Positions 5,819 through 13,683 of a stretch of DNA of 16,206 nucleotides are shown here, piece by piece (the first letter of the stretch is position 1; every line of letters starts with the position of its first letter). This stretch comes from Balneolaceae bacterium (GTDB lineage Bacteria > Bacteroidota > Rhodothermia > Balneolales > Balneolaceae). A program made the translations under genes and the position numbers. The notes under the pieces are model-generated. The model saw nothing but the letters and a program-made list of their open reading frames with translations, did not search any database and was not told the DNA's origin. The stretch spans positions 1 to 16,206 of the forward strand of contig SKWF01000110.1 in the NCBI GenBank assembly GCA_007129085.1, read 5' to 3'.

Positions 5819-7210
5819 TTACTCCTCCTTCTCCCGCCCGATTAACCAAAGAACAATAGCTACAAATAACCCCGGGTAGAACGGCTCAACCCCAAGAAAC
5901 AGGTATCCGTGTTCCGATTCCGGCATGGTTGTTCCGAGTATCAGCCAGGCGAGTGACACCGCCGTACAGAGAATAATGGAGATGTAGACGAAGTTGGCTT
6001 TGAGCTGAAATGGCCGTAGGTAGATACCAAGAACCGGCAGCAGCATTCCGGGAATAAAAACGGAGCCGAGTACATACCAGAGATCGATAACGCTTGGGTA
6101 GATGATTATTAACAGAATTCCGATCAGTGCTGAGACGAAAATTCCAATTCGGGTTAACAGATTCGGATTTGTGTTGGGGAAATATTTCACCAGGTAATCT
6201 CGCCCCAGGGTCTGCCCGGAAATAAAAAGGTAGCTGTCCAGTGTAGACATGATAATGGCGAGCAGACTTACGAAGAAGAGTCCTTTTAGGCCTATTGGCA
6301 GAATTTGATCAGCTAAAATGGGGTAGGCCATGACCGGCTGTTCCAATCCGCCGCCAAGAATTGCAAAGGCATACAGCCCCGCAAAGCAGGTTAGAAAATC
6401 GAAGACGATCCAAAACCCTACCGACATAAACATCCCCTTTCGGGCTGTTTTGGGGGATTCAGCCGCAGCTGCCCGTTGATGGAAACTGGGATCAACAAAA
6501 GTCCACAGTGCAATGAAAAACCAGACGAGAATATATTGCCAGCTGTTTCCCCCGGTGGGGTCACGGTGTATATCGGAGACAGAAGTCCAAAGAGTTCCAA
6601 TTCCTCCAAATTCTGCCATGGCGTAAATCAGCAGGATTATAAAGCCGGTAAACATTAGAATAACTTGCAGAATATCGGTGCGAATTACGGCACCAAATCC
6701 ACCAATTGAGATATAGAGAACGGAGAATAGTGCTACCAGGGATGCATAGAGTAGAAACGGCGCGCTTCCACCGCTTAAGAATTGGAAAAGAAGTCCCAGC
6801 ATTAGAATGTATGGTGCAGGGCTTACTAAAATAAAGATCGGCAGGGCGCTTAGCCGTCCCGACTTTTCATTGTATTTATTAGCTATTGCTTCGGGGATAG
6901 TTAGGGCTACATTTTCGCGCACTTTACCGGCCAGGAAAATTGCAAATAGTGCGGTAAATAGGTAGAATGGAACGCCCAACACCAGCCATTGAGAAATTCC
7001 AAACTGATAACTCCACTCGCCTACACCCAATATCCCGCCATACCAGGTAGAAACGAGCGTTGCAATAAATGCGGGTAGCGTAACTTTTCGACCACTTAAC
7101 AGAAACTCCTCTTCAGACTCTGATGAAGAAGTTTTCCAGCTTAACCAAAGTAGAAAAGCAAAGTAGGCGCCAATAAGAGACCAATCAAACCAGGTAAAAG
7201 ATGCTGTCAC
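5819..7210 (-). CDS. Sodium:solute symporter (SSS family), candidate thiamine-linked transporter
   Basis: The 463-residue protein is highly hydrophobic with about 12-13 predicted membrane helices. EEFLLSGRKVTLPAFIATL at about 34-52 is the SSS family pattern after the first helix. MSTLDSYL at 321-328 corresponds to the helix-8 region that helps bind Na+ in this family. It would import a small solute with Na+ across the inner membrane. The start is a GTG at 7210, 8 bp after the thiN stop, so it is probably translated from the same mRNA. That link suggests thiamine or a precursor as substrate, because SSS members have been proposed as thiamine carriers from thiamine-regulon context. This is inference: SSS proteins carry many solutes, and no TPP riboswitch is visible. 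Confidence 0.85.
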   Translation of the reverse strand: MTASFTWFDWSLIGAYFAFLLWLSWKTSSSESEEEFLLSGRKVTLPAFIATLVSTWYGGILGVGEWSYQFGISQWLVLGVPFYLFTALFAIFLAGKVRENVALTIPEAIANKYNEKSGRLSALPIFILVSPAPYILMLGLLFQFLSGGSAPFLLYASLVALFSVLYISIGGFGAVIRTDILQVILMFTGFIILLIYAMAEFGGIGTLWTSVSDIHRDPTGGNSWQYILVWFFIALWTFVDPSFHQRAAAAESPKTARKGMFMSVGFWIVFDFLTCFAGLYAFAILGGGLEQPVMAYPILADQILPIGLKGLFFVSLLAIIMSTLDSYLFISGQTLGRDYLVKYFPNTNPNLLTRIGIFVSALIGILLIIIYPSVIDLWYVLGSVFIPGMLLPVLGIYLRPFQLKANFVYISIILCTAVSLAWLILGTTMPESEHGYLFLGVEPFYPGLFVAIVLWLIGREKEE

Positions 7211-7218
7211 AACAGTTA

Positions 7219-7854
7219 CTAATGAGTGTGGTTATGAATTTCAAACAGTAGAAGGTCGCCCTTTTTGTAGTGAATTTCGACAATTGATTCGGTTACTTCA
7301 TTAGAGCTTCCATCGCGTACGCCATTCTCGAGAGTTTCAGCATTGAGCTGGTACTTCAAGCCTTTTGTTAAAACACCTGTTACTCTGCCCGAGAGCGGGA
7401 ATAGGGATATTTGAGTACCGATTTGAAACGTTTTTTTAAATGGTGAATCGATCAGGTAGGCGTCTGTGTAGTTGTCCCGAAAGCGGATAGATTGGAATTG
7501 ATTATGGAATTGCTTTAACACGGAGAAGTTTTTCAGGGTATGATCAACCCGTTTGCCGGTAGAACCAAATACGATAATATGTTGAGAGTTATGCCTTTTG
7601 GCTTCCAGAAGTGCTTTTTCTAAATCGTTGGTCTCTTGATCGGGAATTTTTTTAACCTCAAAAGAATTTTCGTCCTCTTGTTCAAAACTGTCTAGATCTC
7701 CAATAACGAGATCCGGAACCAAGTTGTAATTGCGTGCTATGTTACCGCCGCCATCGGCCGCAATAAAGAGATCGGCACGGGAGAGGGCTTTCTCCAGTAA
7801 TTTTTTTTGGGGTGGAGTACCATCACAAAGAATTACGGCGTTTGTAACTGACAA
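7219..7854 (-). CDS. thiN: Thiamine pyrophosphokinase (thiamine diphosphokinase)
   Basis: The enzyme transfers pyrophosphate from ATP to thiamine, giving thiamine pyrophosphate directly, and so serves salvage of imported thiamine. The 211-residue protein shows AADGGG at 32-37, PDLVIGDLDS at 47-56, DQETNDLEK at 72-80 and GKRVDH at 100-105, the acidic Mg-ATP and substrate motifs of the TPK catalytic domain. SSNE at 183-186 lies in the C-terminal thiamine-binding domain. No ATG is available near the N-terminus: a TTG at 7854 begins the first strand and is the most upstream start. No TPP riboswitch landmarks (CTGAGA or a CTGATC-like box) are seen in the 129-bp gap shared with the divergent nrnA. 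The symporter gene follows at once. Confidence 0.93.
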   Translation of the reverse strand: MSVTNAVILCDGTPPQKKLLEKALSRADLFIAADGGGNIARNYNLVPDLVIGDLDSFEQEDENSFEVKKIPDQETNDLEKALLEAKRHNSQHIIVFGSTGKRVDHTLKNFSVLKQFHNQFQSIRFRDNYTDAYLIDSPFKKTFQIGTQISLFPLSGRVTGVLTKGLKYQLNAETLENGVRDGSSNEVTESIVEIHYKKGDLLLFEIHNHTH

Positions 7855-7983
7855 ATCGGCGATAATTTAATTTAAAACAGGAATTTAAAGTCTTTCTAAA
7901 ATCAAATAACAATCAAAGTTGCTTTATATCTGTGGAACTGTGATTTTAGAAGGCTATTTTTCATCATAAAGGATAAAGATTTT

Positions 7984-8976
7984 ATGTTTAAAGAGCTTAT
8001 TAAAAAGCTAAAAAACTATCATCGAGTTGGGGTCTTTTCACATGTCAGGCCTGATGGCGACTGTATCGGTTCGCAAGTTGCCCTGTGCCGTTGGTTAGAG
8101 AAGAATGGTTTTGAGGTATCAGCATTTAATGATGATGATATACCCGAAAATCTGAGTTGGTTAAAACAATATTACACCATCGAAAAGCCGGATGCTTCAA
8201 AAGTTGAGGATTGTGACCTTTTTATAGTGGTTGATGGAAATGCTCCGCACAGGTTTGGAAGCTACGAAGAGTGGCAAGAAAAGAACAGGCGACCTGTGTT
8301 TATGATTGACCATCACCCCGAACCGGAGGATGCATTCGACCTGTCGGTTTCTGTGGAAGATGCCTCTTCAACTTGTGAGTTGATATACAATCTTTATGCC
8401 GAGCACAACCCGGAGCAGATTGATTCTGACTCAGCCAAAGCGATGTACACGGGTATTATAACTGATACGGGCTCACTACAATACGATAGCGTGAAACCTG
8501 AAACGATGGAGGCAGCTGCAGATCTACTTCGCAGAGGTCAATTTAAGCCGAATGAAGTAGCTGAGCAGGTATTTTCAAACCAAACTCTGCCGCAGTTGAA
8601 ACTGCTGAGCCTGGCGATGAGTACAATTCAGCTTTTTGAAAACAATCAGATTGCTGTGATGACCGTTACAAAGGAGATGTTGGATAAAACCGGCACAACA
8701 AATGCCGATACAGGAGGTTTTGTAAGCTATCCACTAAGTATTACGGGCATAAAAGCAGCGGTATTATTGAAAGATTTGGACGATAAAGGAATAAAAATGA
8801 GCCTTCGCTCCAAAAGTAAAGTAGACGTTAATGTATGGGCTCGCGAACTTGGAGGTGGAGGGCACCGAAAAGCTGCCGGAGCATGGCACAAAGGGCCGTT
8901 AAACAGAGCCATTGAAGACACGGTGAAAATTGGCTCAAAACAGATTTCTGAACTTGAAGACGTATCGACAATATAG
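7984..8976 (+). CDS. nrnA: DHH/DHHA1 phosphoesterase NrnA (nanoRNase / pAp phosphatase)
   Basis: The 330-residue length is typical of NrnA. HVRPDGDCIGS at 20-30 is the first metal-binding motif, VVDGN at 82-86 the second, IDHHP at 108-112 the DHH motif and ITDTGS at 159-164 the fourth. GGGGHRKAAG at 290-299 is the DHHA1 substrate-binding signature. NrnA removes nucleotides from very short RNAs and dephosphorylates 3'-phosphoadenosine 5'-phosphate, using Mn2+ in the cytoplasm. AAAGGA at 7968-7973 lies 10 nt before the ATG. The 3' end overlaps the start of the HtrA gene, indicating a shared transcript although the functions differ. A cyclic-di-AMP/pApA phosphodiesterase role is the main alternative within this family, but the short protein without PAS/GGDEF domains favours NrnA. 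Confidence 0.93.
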   Translation: MFKELIKKLKNYHRVGVFSHVRPDGDCIGSQVALCRWLEKNGFEVSAFNDDDIPENLSWLKQYYTIEKPDASKVEDCDLFIVVDGNAPHRFGSYEEWQEKNRRPVFMIDHHPEPEDAFDLSVSVEDASSTCELIYNLYAEHNPEQIDSDSAKAMYTGIITDTGSLQYDSVKPETMEAAADLLRRGQFKPNEVAEQVFSNQTLPQLKLLSLAMSTIQLFENNQIAVMTVTKEMLDKTGTTNADTGGFVSYPLSITGIKAAVLLKDLDDKGIKMSLRSKSKVDVNVWARELGGGGHRKAAGAWHKGPLNRAIEDTVKIGSKQISELEDVSTI

Positions 8977-10174
8977 CATAGCTACGGTTTTTATACTGGT
9001 ATTGATGGCAGGGTGCACGGGAAACTCGTCATCTGATGGCCATTTAGAACAGGTTGAAGCACCATTTTCCGCCTCCACTTTGGAGAATTCTAATGAAGAT
9101 GGTGCAGAAATTTACAGGCCGGAGTCATCATCAAATAGAATTGTTGAGAGTCGTAATAATGCCATTACGAATGCTGTCGATAGCGCAAGTGCTGCAGTGG
9201 TTAGTATTATGAGCAGGAGAGTGGTGGATCGTCCGAATGATCCCAGAGAGGAGTTCTTTCGATATTTTTTCGGTTATGAACAACCCCGCGAAGATAGCAA
9301 TATGGGATCCGGCTTTTTGATTAGTGAAGATGGACTAATTGTGACTAACCAACATGTGGTTGGCGCCAATCCTGATGAGATTATGATCTCCACCATCTAC
9401 GGAGAAACCTATGAAGCTGAACTGATAGGTAGTGATGAGCTGACAGACGTGGCGCTTTTGAGAGTTCGAGAGAACAAGGCATTTCCATTTGTAGAGTTTA
9501 GCAATTCAGATGACATTTTAGTTGGAGAGTGGGCCATTGCACTCGGGAACCCGTTTGGCCTGTTTGAGGATGGCCAACCCACAGTAACCGTTGGGGTGAT
9601 TAGTGCCAAGAACCGTGATTTTCGCCCCGACCCTAATAACCCACGCGTTTATATTGATATGATTCAGACTGATGCCGCCATTAATCGTGGCAATTCAGGT
9701 GGCCCGCTTCTGAATAGTGCAGGAGAAGTAATTGGAATGAATACGTTCATCTACACGGGAGGTACCGGAGCGGGTTTTGTTGGCCTGAGTTTTGCAATTC
9801 CAAGCAATCGGATTGATAAAATTATCTCCCAACTTTTAACCAGTGGATCTGTGGTGCTGGATTACGATCCCGGAATGGAATTTACATCCATGACGGAGCA
9901 GCTGGTATATCGCTATCGGCTGCCGTATGTGCAGGGATTATTGGTAACCAGCGTAAATAAAGATGGGCCGGCATTTTCGTGCGGTATTATGCCGGGAGAT
10001 GTAATTTTGAAAATTGGCGATGAACGTGTTTTGAGTGAAATGCACGCATGGGCTCTCTTGAGGGAGTATGATGAGGGTGACTCCATGGAGATAGAGTTGA
10101 TTCGAGACAACAGGCAATATGAAACAGAAATGTTGCTTAGGCCAAGTATTCGAGCGGAAAGCAGCGGTGATTAA
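8954..10174 (+). CDS. HtrA/Deg-type serine protease, lipoprotein with one PDZ domain
   Basis: The N-terminus MKTYRQYSIATVFILVLMAGC is a short basic, then hydrophobic stretch ending in a lipobox-like MAGC, so Cys21 is probably lipidated. The trypsin-like domain has His134 in TNQHVVG, Asp165 in LTDVALL and Ser248 in RGNSGGP, so the catalytic triad is complete. One PDZ domain follows from about 325 (YVQGLLVTSV through the end). The protein would degrade or sense misfolded envelope proteins while tied to a membrane. It resembles DegS in having one PDZ, but the anchor is a lipid. The TTG at 8954 gives a normal signal-peptide length; a TTG at 8930 would add eight residues, and an ATG at 9005 would destroy the signal. 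None has a clear Shine-Dalgarno site. It overlaps nrnA by 23 bp, suggesting coupling. Confidence 0.9.
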   Translation: MKTYRQYSIATVFILVLMAGCTGNSSSDGHLEQVEAPFSASTLENSNEDGAEIYRPESSSNRIVESRNNAITNAVDSASAAVVSIMSRRVVDRPNDPREEFFRYFFGYEQPREDSNMGSGFLISEDGLIVTNQHVVGANPDEIMISTIYGETYEAELIGSDELTDVALLRVRENKAFPFVEFSNSDDILVGEWAIALGNPFGLFEDGQPTVTVGVISAKNRDFRPDPNNPRVYIDMIQTDAAINRGNSGGPLLNSAGEVIGMNTFIYTGGTGAGFVGLSFAIPSNRIDKIISQLLTSGSVVLDYDPGMEFTSMTEQLVYRYRLPYVQGLLVTSVNKDGPAFSCGIMPGDVILKIGDERVLSEMHAWALLREYDEGDSMEIELIRDNRQYETEMLLRPSIRAESSGD

Positions 10175-10177
10175 ATT

Positions 10178-10210
10178 AAAAAAAGCCGCACCCAAATAAA
10201 TGGATGCGGC
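10178..10210 (-). terminator. Rho-independent terminator, best on the minus strand
   Basis: GCCGCACCC (10185-10193) and GGATGCGGC (10202-10210) form a 9-bp stem around an 8-nt loop. Read on the minus strand, the one imperfect position becomes a U-G wobble, and the stem is followed by seven T (complement of 10178-10184). On the plus strand the same position is a C/A mismatch and the tail CTTCAACTC has no T-tract. Yet both flanking genes are on the plus strand. It may still end the protease transcript weakly, but its orientation points to a minus-strand RNA. Confidence 0.6.
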
Positions 10211-10246
10211 CTTCAACTCTTGATTTCGTAAATAAAGTCAAACTCT

Positions 10247-10278
10247 CTATTGATTAATATTGAGTGTTTAATCAATAG
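10247..10278. repeat. Perfect 11-bp inverted repeat between htrA and rluD
   Basis: CTATTGATTAA (10247-10257) and TTAATCAATAG (10268-10278) are exact inverted copies separated by 10 nt. The right arm contains the stop codon of the possible minus-strand small ORF. It could be an RNA hairpin or an operator for a dimeric DNA-binding protein upstream of rluD. Confidence 0.5.
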
Positions 10279-10382
10279 TCTTCATATGTATGAACCTCAC
10301 CAACCCGATTCCTTACACTTTTAATTGAAATTATTTTTGAATCAGTCGTAAACTGTTCAATTGGGTCAATAATTTGGTACAT
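10272..10382 (-). CDS. Possible small minus-strand ORF, 36 codons, unrecognised
   Basis: An ATG at 10382 opens a 36-codon frame that ends at TGA within the inverted repeat. The product starts MYQIIDPIEQ and ends EVHTYEDY, mixed in composition with no membrane segment or signal peptide. An in-frame ATG at 10418 would extend it to 48 codons, into the start of rluD on the other strand. About 60 nt after its stop comes a well-formed minus-strand terminator, which is the main reason to list it. I do not recognise the sequence and see no Shine-Dalgarno site. It may be chance. Confidence 0.2.
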   Translation of the reverse strand: MYQIIDPIEQFTTDSKIISIKSVRNRVGEVHTYEDY

Positions 10383-10388
10383 TTTAGC

Positions 10389-11399
10389 ATGCTTGCTCAA
10401 AAAGAAAATCCCAAACATACAGAGTACTTATTAGAGGTGCCTGAAGGCCAACACACTGATATCCGGCTTGATAAATATATCACCTCGTTTATACAGAACG
10501 CCACACGAAATAAAGTGCAGAAGGCGATAAAAGATGGCTATGTGATGGTGAATGGAAAGCTAGAAAAACCATCATACACCATGCAGCCGGGCGATAAAAT
10601 TGAAATTAAGCTTCCAAAACCGCCCCCTCCAAAAGCCGAACCGGAAAAGATGGATCTGGATATTGTTTATGAGGATGATGATATCATTATCGTAAATAAA
10701 TCTGCTGATATGGTGGTGCATCCTGCTTTCGGGAATTGGACGGGGACTTTGGTAAATGGACTGCTTCATCATACCAATAAAAACTTATCTAAATCAGATG
10801 AGGAGACGTTGCGCCCGGGAATCGTTCATCGGCTGGATAAAAATACAAGCGGGTTGCTTGTTGTGGCTAAAAATGAAATAGCCCACAGTAAACTTTCAAA
10901 ACAGTTTGCTGAAAAAACCGCCAAGCGTAAATACTGGGCAATTGTATGGGGGCATCCACCCGAAGAGGGAACCATAGTTGAAAATTTGGGCCGCTCTCCA
11001 AAAGATCGAAAGATCATGACGGTGCTGCCGGATGGAGAAGGGAAAAAGGGGATTACACACTATCGCAGAATTGAAATTTTTGATCACCTCTCTTTGCTGG
11101 AAATTCAGCTTGAAACCGGGCGTACTCATCAAATAAGAGTGCACATGCAACATGAAGGCTACTACGTGTTTGGAGATACTACTTACGGAGGTGATTCGGT
11201 TCGGTATGGAGCGAATACAGGGAGTAGAAAGGCGATGTTTAATAACATGTTTGCCCGTATGCAGGATCAGGCGCTGCATGCAAGAACGCTTGGGATAACA
11301 CATCCAACTACTGAGGAATTTATGGAGTTCGATTCTCCGCTTCCCGAAGATTTTGAGTACGTGTTAAATAAGCTAAGACAAAATTGTAAAGTTGAATAA
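10389..11399 (+). CDS. rluD: RluD-type 23S rRNA pseudouridine synthase
   Basis: The 336-residue protein has an N-terminal S4 RNA-binding domain (about 22-75: RLDKYI, then VNGK, then PGDKI). The RluA-family catalytic domain follows, with HRLDKNTSG at 147-155 where Asp150 is the catalytic residue. TGRTHQIRVH at 243-252 and QALHA at 294-298 are further family motifs. It would convert uridines of 23S rRNA helix 69 to pseudouridine during late 50S assembly, if RluD is the right paralogue; RluC is the alternative. The ATG at 10389 is preferred to a TTG at 10374, which lies in AT-rich leader sequence. gldC starts 6 bp after the stop. Confidence 0.9.
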   Translation: MLAQKENPKHTEYLLEVPEGQHTDIRLDKYITSFIQNATRNKVQKAIKDGYVMVNGKLEKPSYTMQPGDKIEIKLPKPPPPKAEPEKMDLDIVYEDDDIIIVNKSADMVVHPAFGNWTGTLVNGLLHHTNKNLSKSDEETLRPGIVHRLDKNTSGLLVVAKNEIAHSKLSKQFAEKTAKRKYWAIVWGHPPEEGTIVENLGRSPKDRKIMTVLPDGEGKKGITHYRRIEIFDHLSLLEIQLETGRTHQIRVHMQHEGYYVFGDTTYGGDSVRYGANTGSRKAMFNNMFARMQDQALHARTLGITHPTTEEFMEFDSPLPEDFEYVLNKLRQNCKVE

Positions 11400-11405
11400 A
11401 CGGAT

Positions 11406-11741
11406 ATGTCAGATAAAAAGAAGAATATTAATATAGAAGTAGAGTTAGACGAAAAGAACATTCCATCGGATATTACCTGGAATGCCACCGACCTGAATGG
11501 GTACGAGGAGGCGTCGTGCCGGGCTATGCTCCTGGCGTTGTGGGATCATAATAACAAAGATACACTCCGCTTGGATTTATGGACGCGTGATATGACCGTG
11601 GATGAAATGAAGATTTTTTTCCATCAAACATTGGTGACGATGGCCGACACACTCGAAAATTCAACCAATGATGAACGAATAAGTGGCGATATGAGAGATT
11701 TTTGCGCTTATTTTGCGGAAAAAATGGATATTAAAACCTAA
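11406..11741 (+). CDS. gldC: GldC-like protein (gliding motility-associated)
   Basis: The 111-residue soluble protein matches GldC of gliding Bacteroidota along its length: an N-terminal lysine-rich start and I-x-V-E-L-D-E stretch, the central LDLWTRDMTVDEMKIFFHQT and the C-terminal MRDFCAYFAEKMDIK. There is no signal peptide or lipobox, so it is expected in the cytoplasm. In Flavobacterium, GldC assists gliding but is not absolutely needed, and its molecular role is not settled. No other gld gene is near; its partner here is rluD, 6 bp upstream. A housekeeping role outside motility is therefore possible. The gap of 76 bp to accA separates it from the next block. Confidence 0.9.
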   Translation: MSDKKKNINIEVELDEKNIPSDITWNATDLNGYEEASCRAMLLALWDHNNKDTLRLDLWTRDMTVDEMKIFFHQTLVTMADTLENSTNDERISGDMRDFCAYFAEKMDIKT

Positions 11742-11817
11742 ATGAGAGTTCGGTTTCATCAACCGGAAGAAAAGTTCTTATATTAGCCATTCCGAAATTT
11801 TAAAAAATTGAATAACA

Positions 11818-12771
11818 ATGCAATATCTCGATTTTGAACAGCCGATTGCAGATCTGGAACAGAAAATTAAAGAGCTGCAGGATATATCGGTAGAGGATGA
11901 AGTATTGAAACCGGAAATTGACCGGCTTAAGAAAAAGGCCGATCAGCTGCGGGAATCTATTTTTACCAATCTTACCCGTTGGCAGCGCGTGCAGCTTGCA
12001 CGTCATCCGGAGCGTCCTTACACCATGAATTACATCGACCGAATAGCCGACGATTTTGTAGAGCTTTATGGTGATCGGTACTATGGTGACGACAAGGCCA
12101 TTATTGGCGGTTTTGCTACCATTGATGGTGATTCCGTGATGATTATTGGCCATCAGAAAGGGCGTGATACTAAAAGCCGTCAGTACCGAAATTTCGGAAT
12201 GGCCAACCCTGAAGGCTATCGAAAAGCGTATCGTTTGATGAAGCTGGCCGAAAAGTTTGATGTGCCGATCATAACTCTGCTGGATACTCCCGGGGCCTAC
12301 CCCGGTTTGGAGGCCGAAGAGCGTGGCCAGGCGGAGGCGATTGCAAAAAATCTGAAAATGATGGCGATGCTGGAAGTACCATTTGTAACCATTGTTATTG
12401 GCGAAGGAGCCAGTGGTGGCGCAATTGGCATCGGGATGGGAAACGAAGTGTACATGATGGAGAACACCTGGTATTCGGTGATTGCCCCGGAATCGTGCTC
12501 TTCTATTCTATGGAAAAACTGGGATTACAAAGAGCAGGCTGCGGCAGCTCTCAAATTAACAGCTCCCGATCTGCTTGAACTGAAAATTATTGACGGAATT
12601 ATTCCTGAACCTCTCGGCGGTGCCCATCGGGATTACGATGCGGCCGCTGAAGCTGTTAAAAAGCAGTGCAAAGAAAGTTTAAAACGATTGACAAAAATGA
12701 AGCCCGGAAAGCTGATTGATCATCGAATCGAGAAATATTCCTCAATGGGTGCATGGCAGCAGGCCAAATAA
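11818..12771 (+). CDS. accA: Acetyl-CoA carboxylase carboxyltransferase subunit alpha
   Basis: AccA and AccD form the carboxyltransferase that moves the carboxyl group from biotin to acetyl-CoA, making malonyl-CoA for fatty-acid synthesis. The 317-residue length matches the family (E. coli 319). An N-terminal helical region (about 8-48, rich in Glu/Lys with leucines) is followed by the crotonase-fold core with LLDTPGAYPG at 154-163, GEGASGGA at 195-202 and PESCSSILW at 224-232, all typical of AccA. The ATG at 11818 has no strong Shine-Dalgarno site. A TATATTAG box at 11779-11786 is one base from the TAnnTTTG consensus and could start the transcript, but no TTG stands at the right distance. 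It begins the tight gene block that runs to cdsA. Confidence 0.96.
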   Translation: MQYLDFEQPIADLEQKIKELQDISVEDEVLKPEIDRLKKKADQLRESIFTNLTRWQRVQLARHPERPYTMNYIDRIADDFVELYGDRYYGDDKAIIGGFATIDGDSVMIIGHQKGRDTKSRQYRNFGMANPEGYRKAYRLMKLAEKFDVPIITLLDTPGAYPGLEAEERGQAEAIAKNLKMMAMLEVPFVTIVIGEGASGGAIGIGMGNEVYMMENTWYSVIAPESCSSILWKNWDYKEQAAAALKLTAPDLLELKIIDGIIPEPLGGAHRDYDAAAEAVKKQCKESLKRLTKMKPGKLIDHRIEKYSSMGAWQQAK

Positions 12772-12786
12772 TCATAGGTATTTGGA

Positions 12787-13218
12787 ATGATAACATTTCC
12801 GGAATCGGCACCCATTTATTCCCATAAGCATAAATTGCGGAGCCGATACGGAGAGACGGATCAGATGGGGTACGTTTACTACGGCCACTACCTCGGCTAT
12901 TTTGAAGTGGCGCGTACCGAAATGATTCGCCAAGCGGGCTATTCGTACCGGCAGCTTGAAGAAGACGGATACATGTTGCCGGTGATCTATTCACAGATCG
13001 CGTACAAGTCTCCCATATTTTATGATGAGGAGATGACTATTGAGGTTTTACTATTCGATGAGCCTGCAGTTAAGCTGAATACTTACTACAAAATTTGGAC
13101 AGATCGGCGGGATACTCCCCATATTTTAGGTGAAGTGACACTCTGTTTTGCTAAAATGGCTGATCAAAAACCGTGCAGAGCTCCGAATCTGTTTTTGGAA
13201 AAAATTCGCAACTCTTAA
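12787..13218 (+). CDS. YbgC/FcbC-type acyl-CoA thioesterase (4HBT fold)
   Basis: The 143-residue protein is a single hotdog domain. TDQMGYVYYGHYLGYFEVAR at 24-43 is the 4-hydroxybenzoyl-CoA thioesterase signature, with Asp25 as the catalytic acid and the helix beginning at the Y/H-rich stretch. Homologues hydrolyse acyl-CoA or acyl-ACP thioesters; YbgC proteins associate with phospholipid synthesis or the Tol-Pal cluster. It lies 15 bp after accA and 7 bp before a DUF2085 gene. Its location between fatty-acid initiation and CDP-diacylglycerol synthesis suggests a role in acyl-chain editing or recycling. The exact acyl substrate cannot be read from sequence. Confidence 0.88.
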   Translation: MITFPESAPIYSHKHKLRSRYGETDQMGYVYYGHYLGYFEVARTEMIRQAGYSYRQLEEDGYMLPVIYSQIAYKSPIFYDEEMTIEVLLFDEPAVKLNTYYKIWTDRRDTPHILGEVTLCFAKMADQKPCRAPNLFLEKIRNS

Positions 13219-13225
13219 CGCGGCG

Positions 13226-13681
13226 ATGAAACATCAACCCCTATATCTCTTCGTGTTTATTGCCCTGGGGTTTATGCTGCTATTTTCGATGGGGGAAATA
13301 TTGTGGGGCTCATCGCAAGGAAAACACTGGACAGAAATGCTGTTTTTGGGAATTTGCCACAATCTGCCCGATCGTACATTCAGCGCTGATGGGTACTTTA
13401 TGGCCGTAAACACACGATGTTTTGGAATTTTTGCAGGGTTATGGTTCGGCTGGGGCATGATCCCCTGGTTGAAATCAATAACCGACCAAAAAAAGTGGCC
13501 GATTTGGGTACTTTTATTTGCAGTGGTTATTCAAATCATCGATTATACGGGCAACTTATTTCACATTTGGGAAAACACAAATCACTCCCGAGCTTTACTG
13601 GGAATGGCGTTGGGAATTGCAATACCCACCGCATTGGCGGATCAATTTCAGATACGAAAAACTAAAAAAACAGACAGGTAA
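13226..13681 (+). CDS. DUF2085 family membrane protein
   Basis: The 151-residue protein has about four hydrophobic segments (near 8-28, 67-83, 93-107 and 122-138). ICHNLPDRTFSADGYFMAVN at 43-62 followed by TRCFGIF matches the DUF2085 signature (C-H-x-x-P-x-R-[ST]-F, then C-x-R-C-x-G-I). The first Cys of the CxRC pair is Asn62 here, while Cys44, His45 and Cys65 remain. The Cys/His pattern suggests metal or redox chemistry, which is not proven for the family. The frame is open upstream to 13148, but that would overlap the thioesterase by 71 bp; the ATG at 13226 begins right before the first helix. Two bases separate it from the DUF4199 gene. Confidence 0.8.
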   Translation: MKHQPLYLFVFIALGFMLLFSMGEILWGSSQGKHWTEMLFLGICHNLPDRTFSADGYFMAVNTRCFGIFAGLWFGWGMIPWLKSITDQKKWPIWVLLFAVVIQIIDYTGNLFHIWENTNHSRALLGMALGIAIPTALADQFQIRKTKKTDR

Positions 13682-13683
13682 CG

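Noticed and set aside
7855..7983. TPP riboswitch upstream of thiN
   Set aside because: I looked for the conserved THI-box segments on the minus strand and found none in the 129-bp gap.
11800..12153. 117-codon minus-strand ORF over the start of accA
   Set aside because: It mirrors the conserved AccA coding sequence and has no independent support.
13148..13225. N-terminal extension of the DUF2085 protein
   Set aside because: It overlaps the thioesterase coding sequence by 71 bp and adds a polar segment before a normal start at the first membrane helix.
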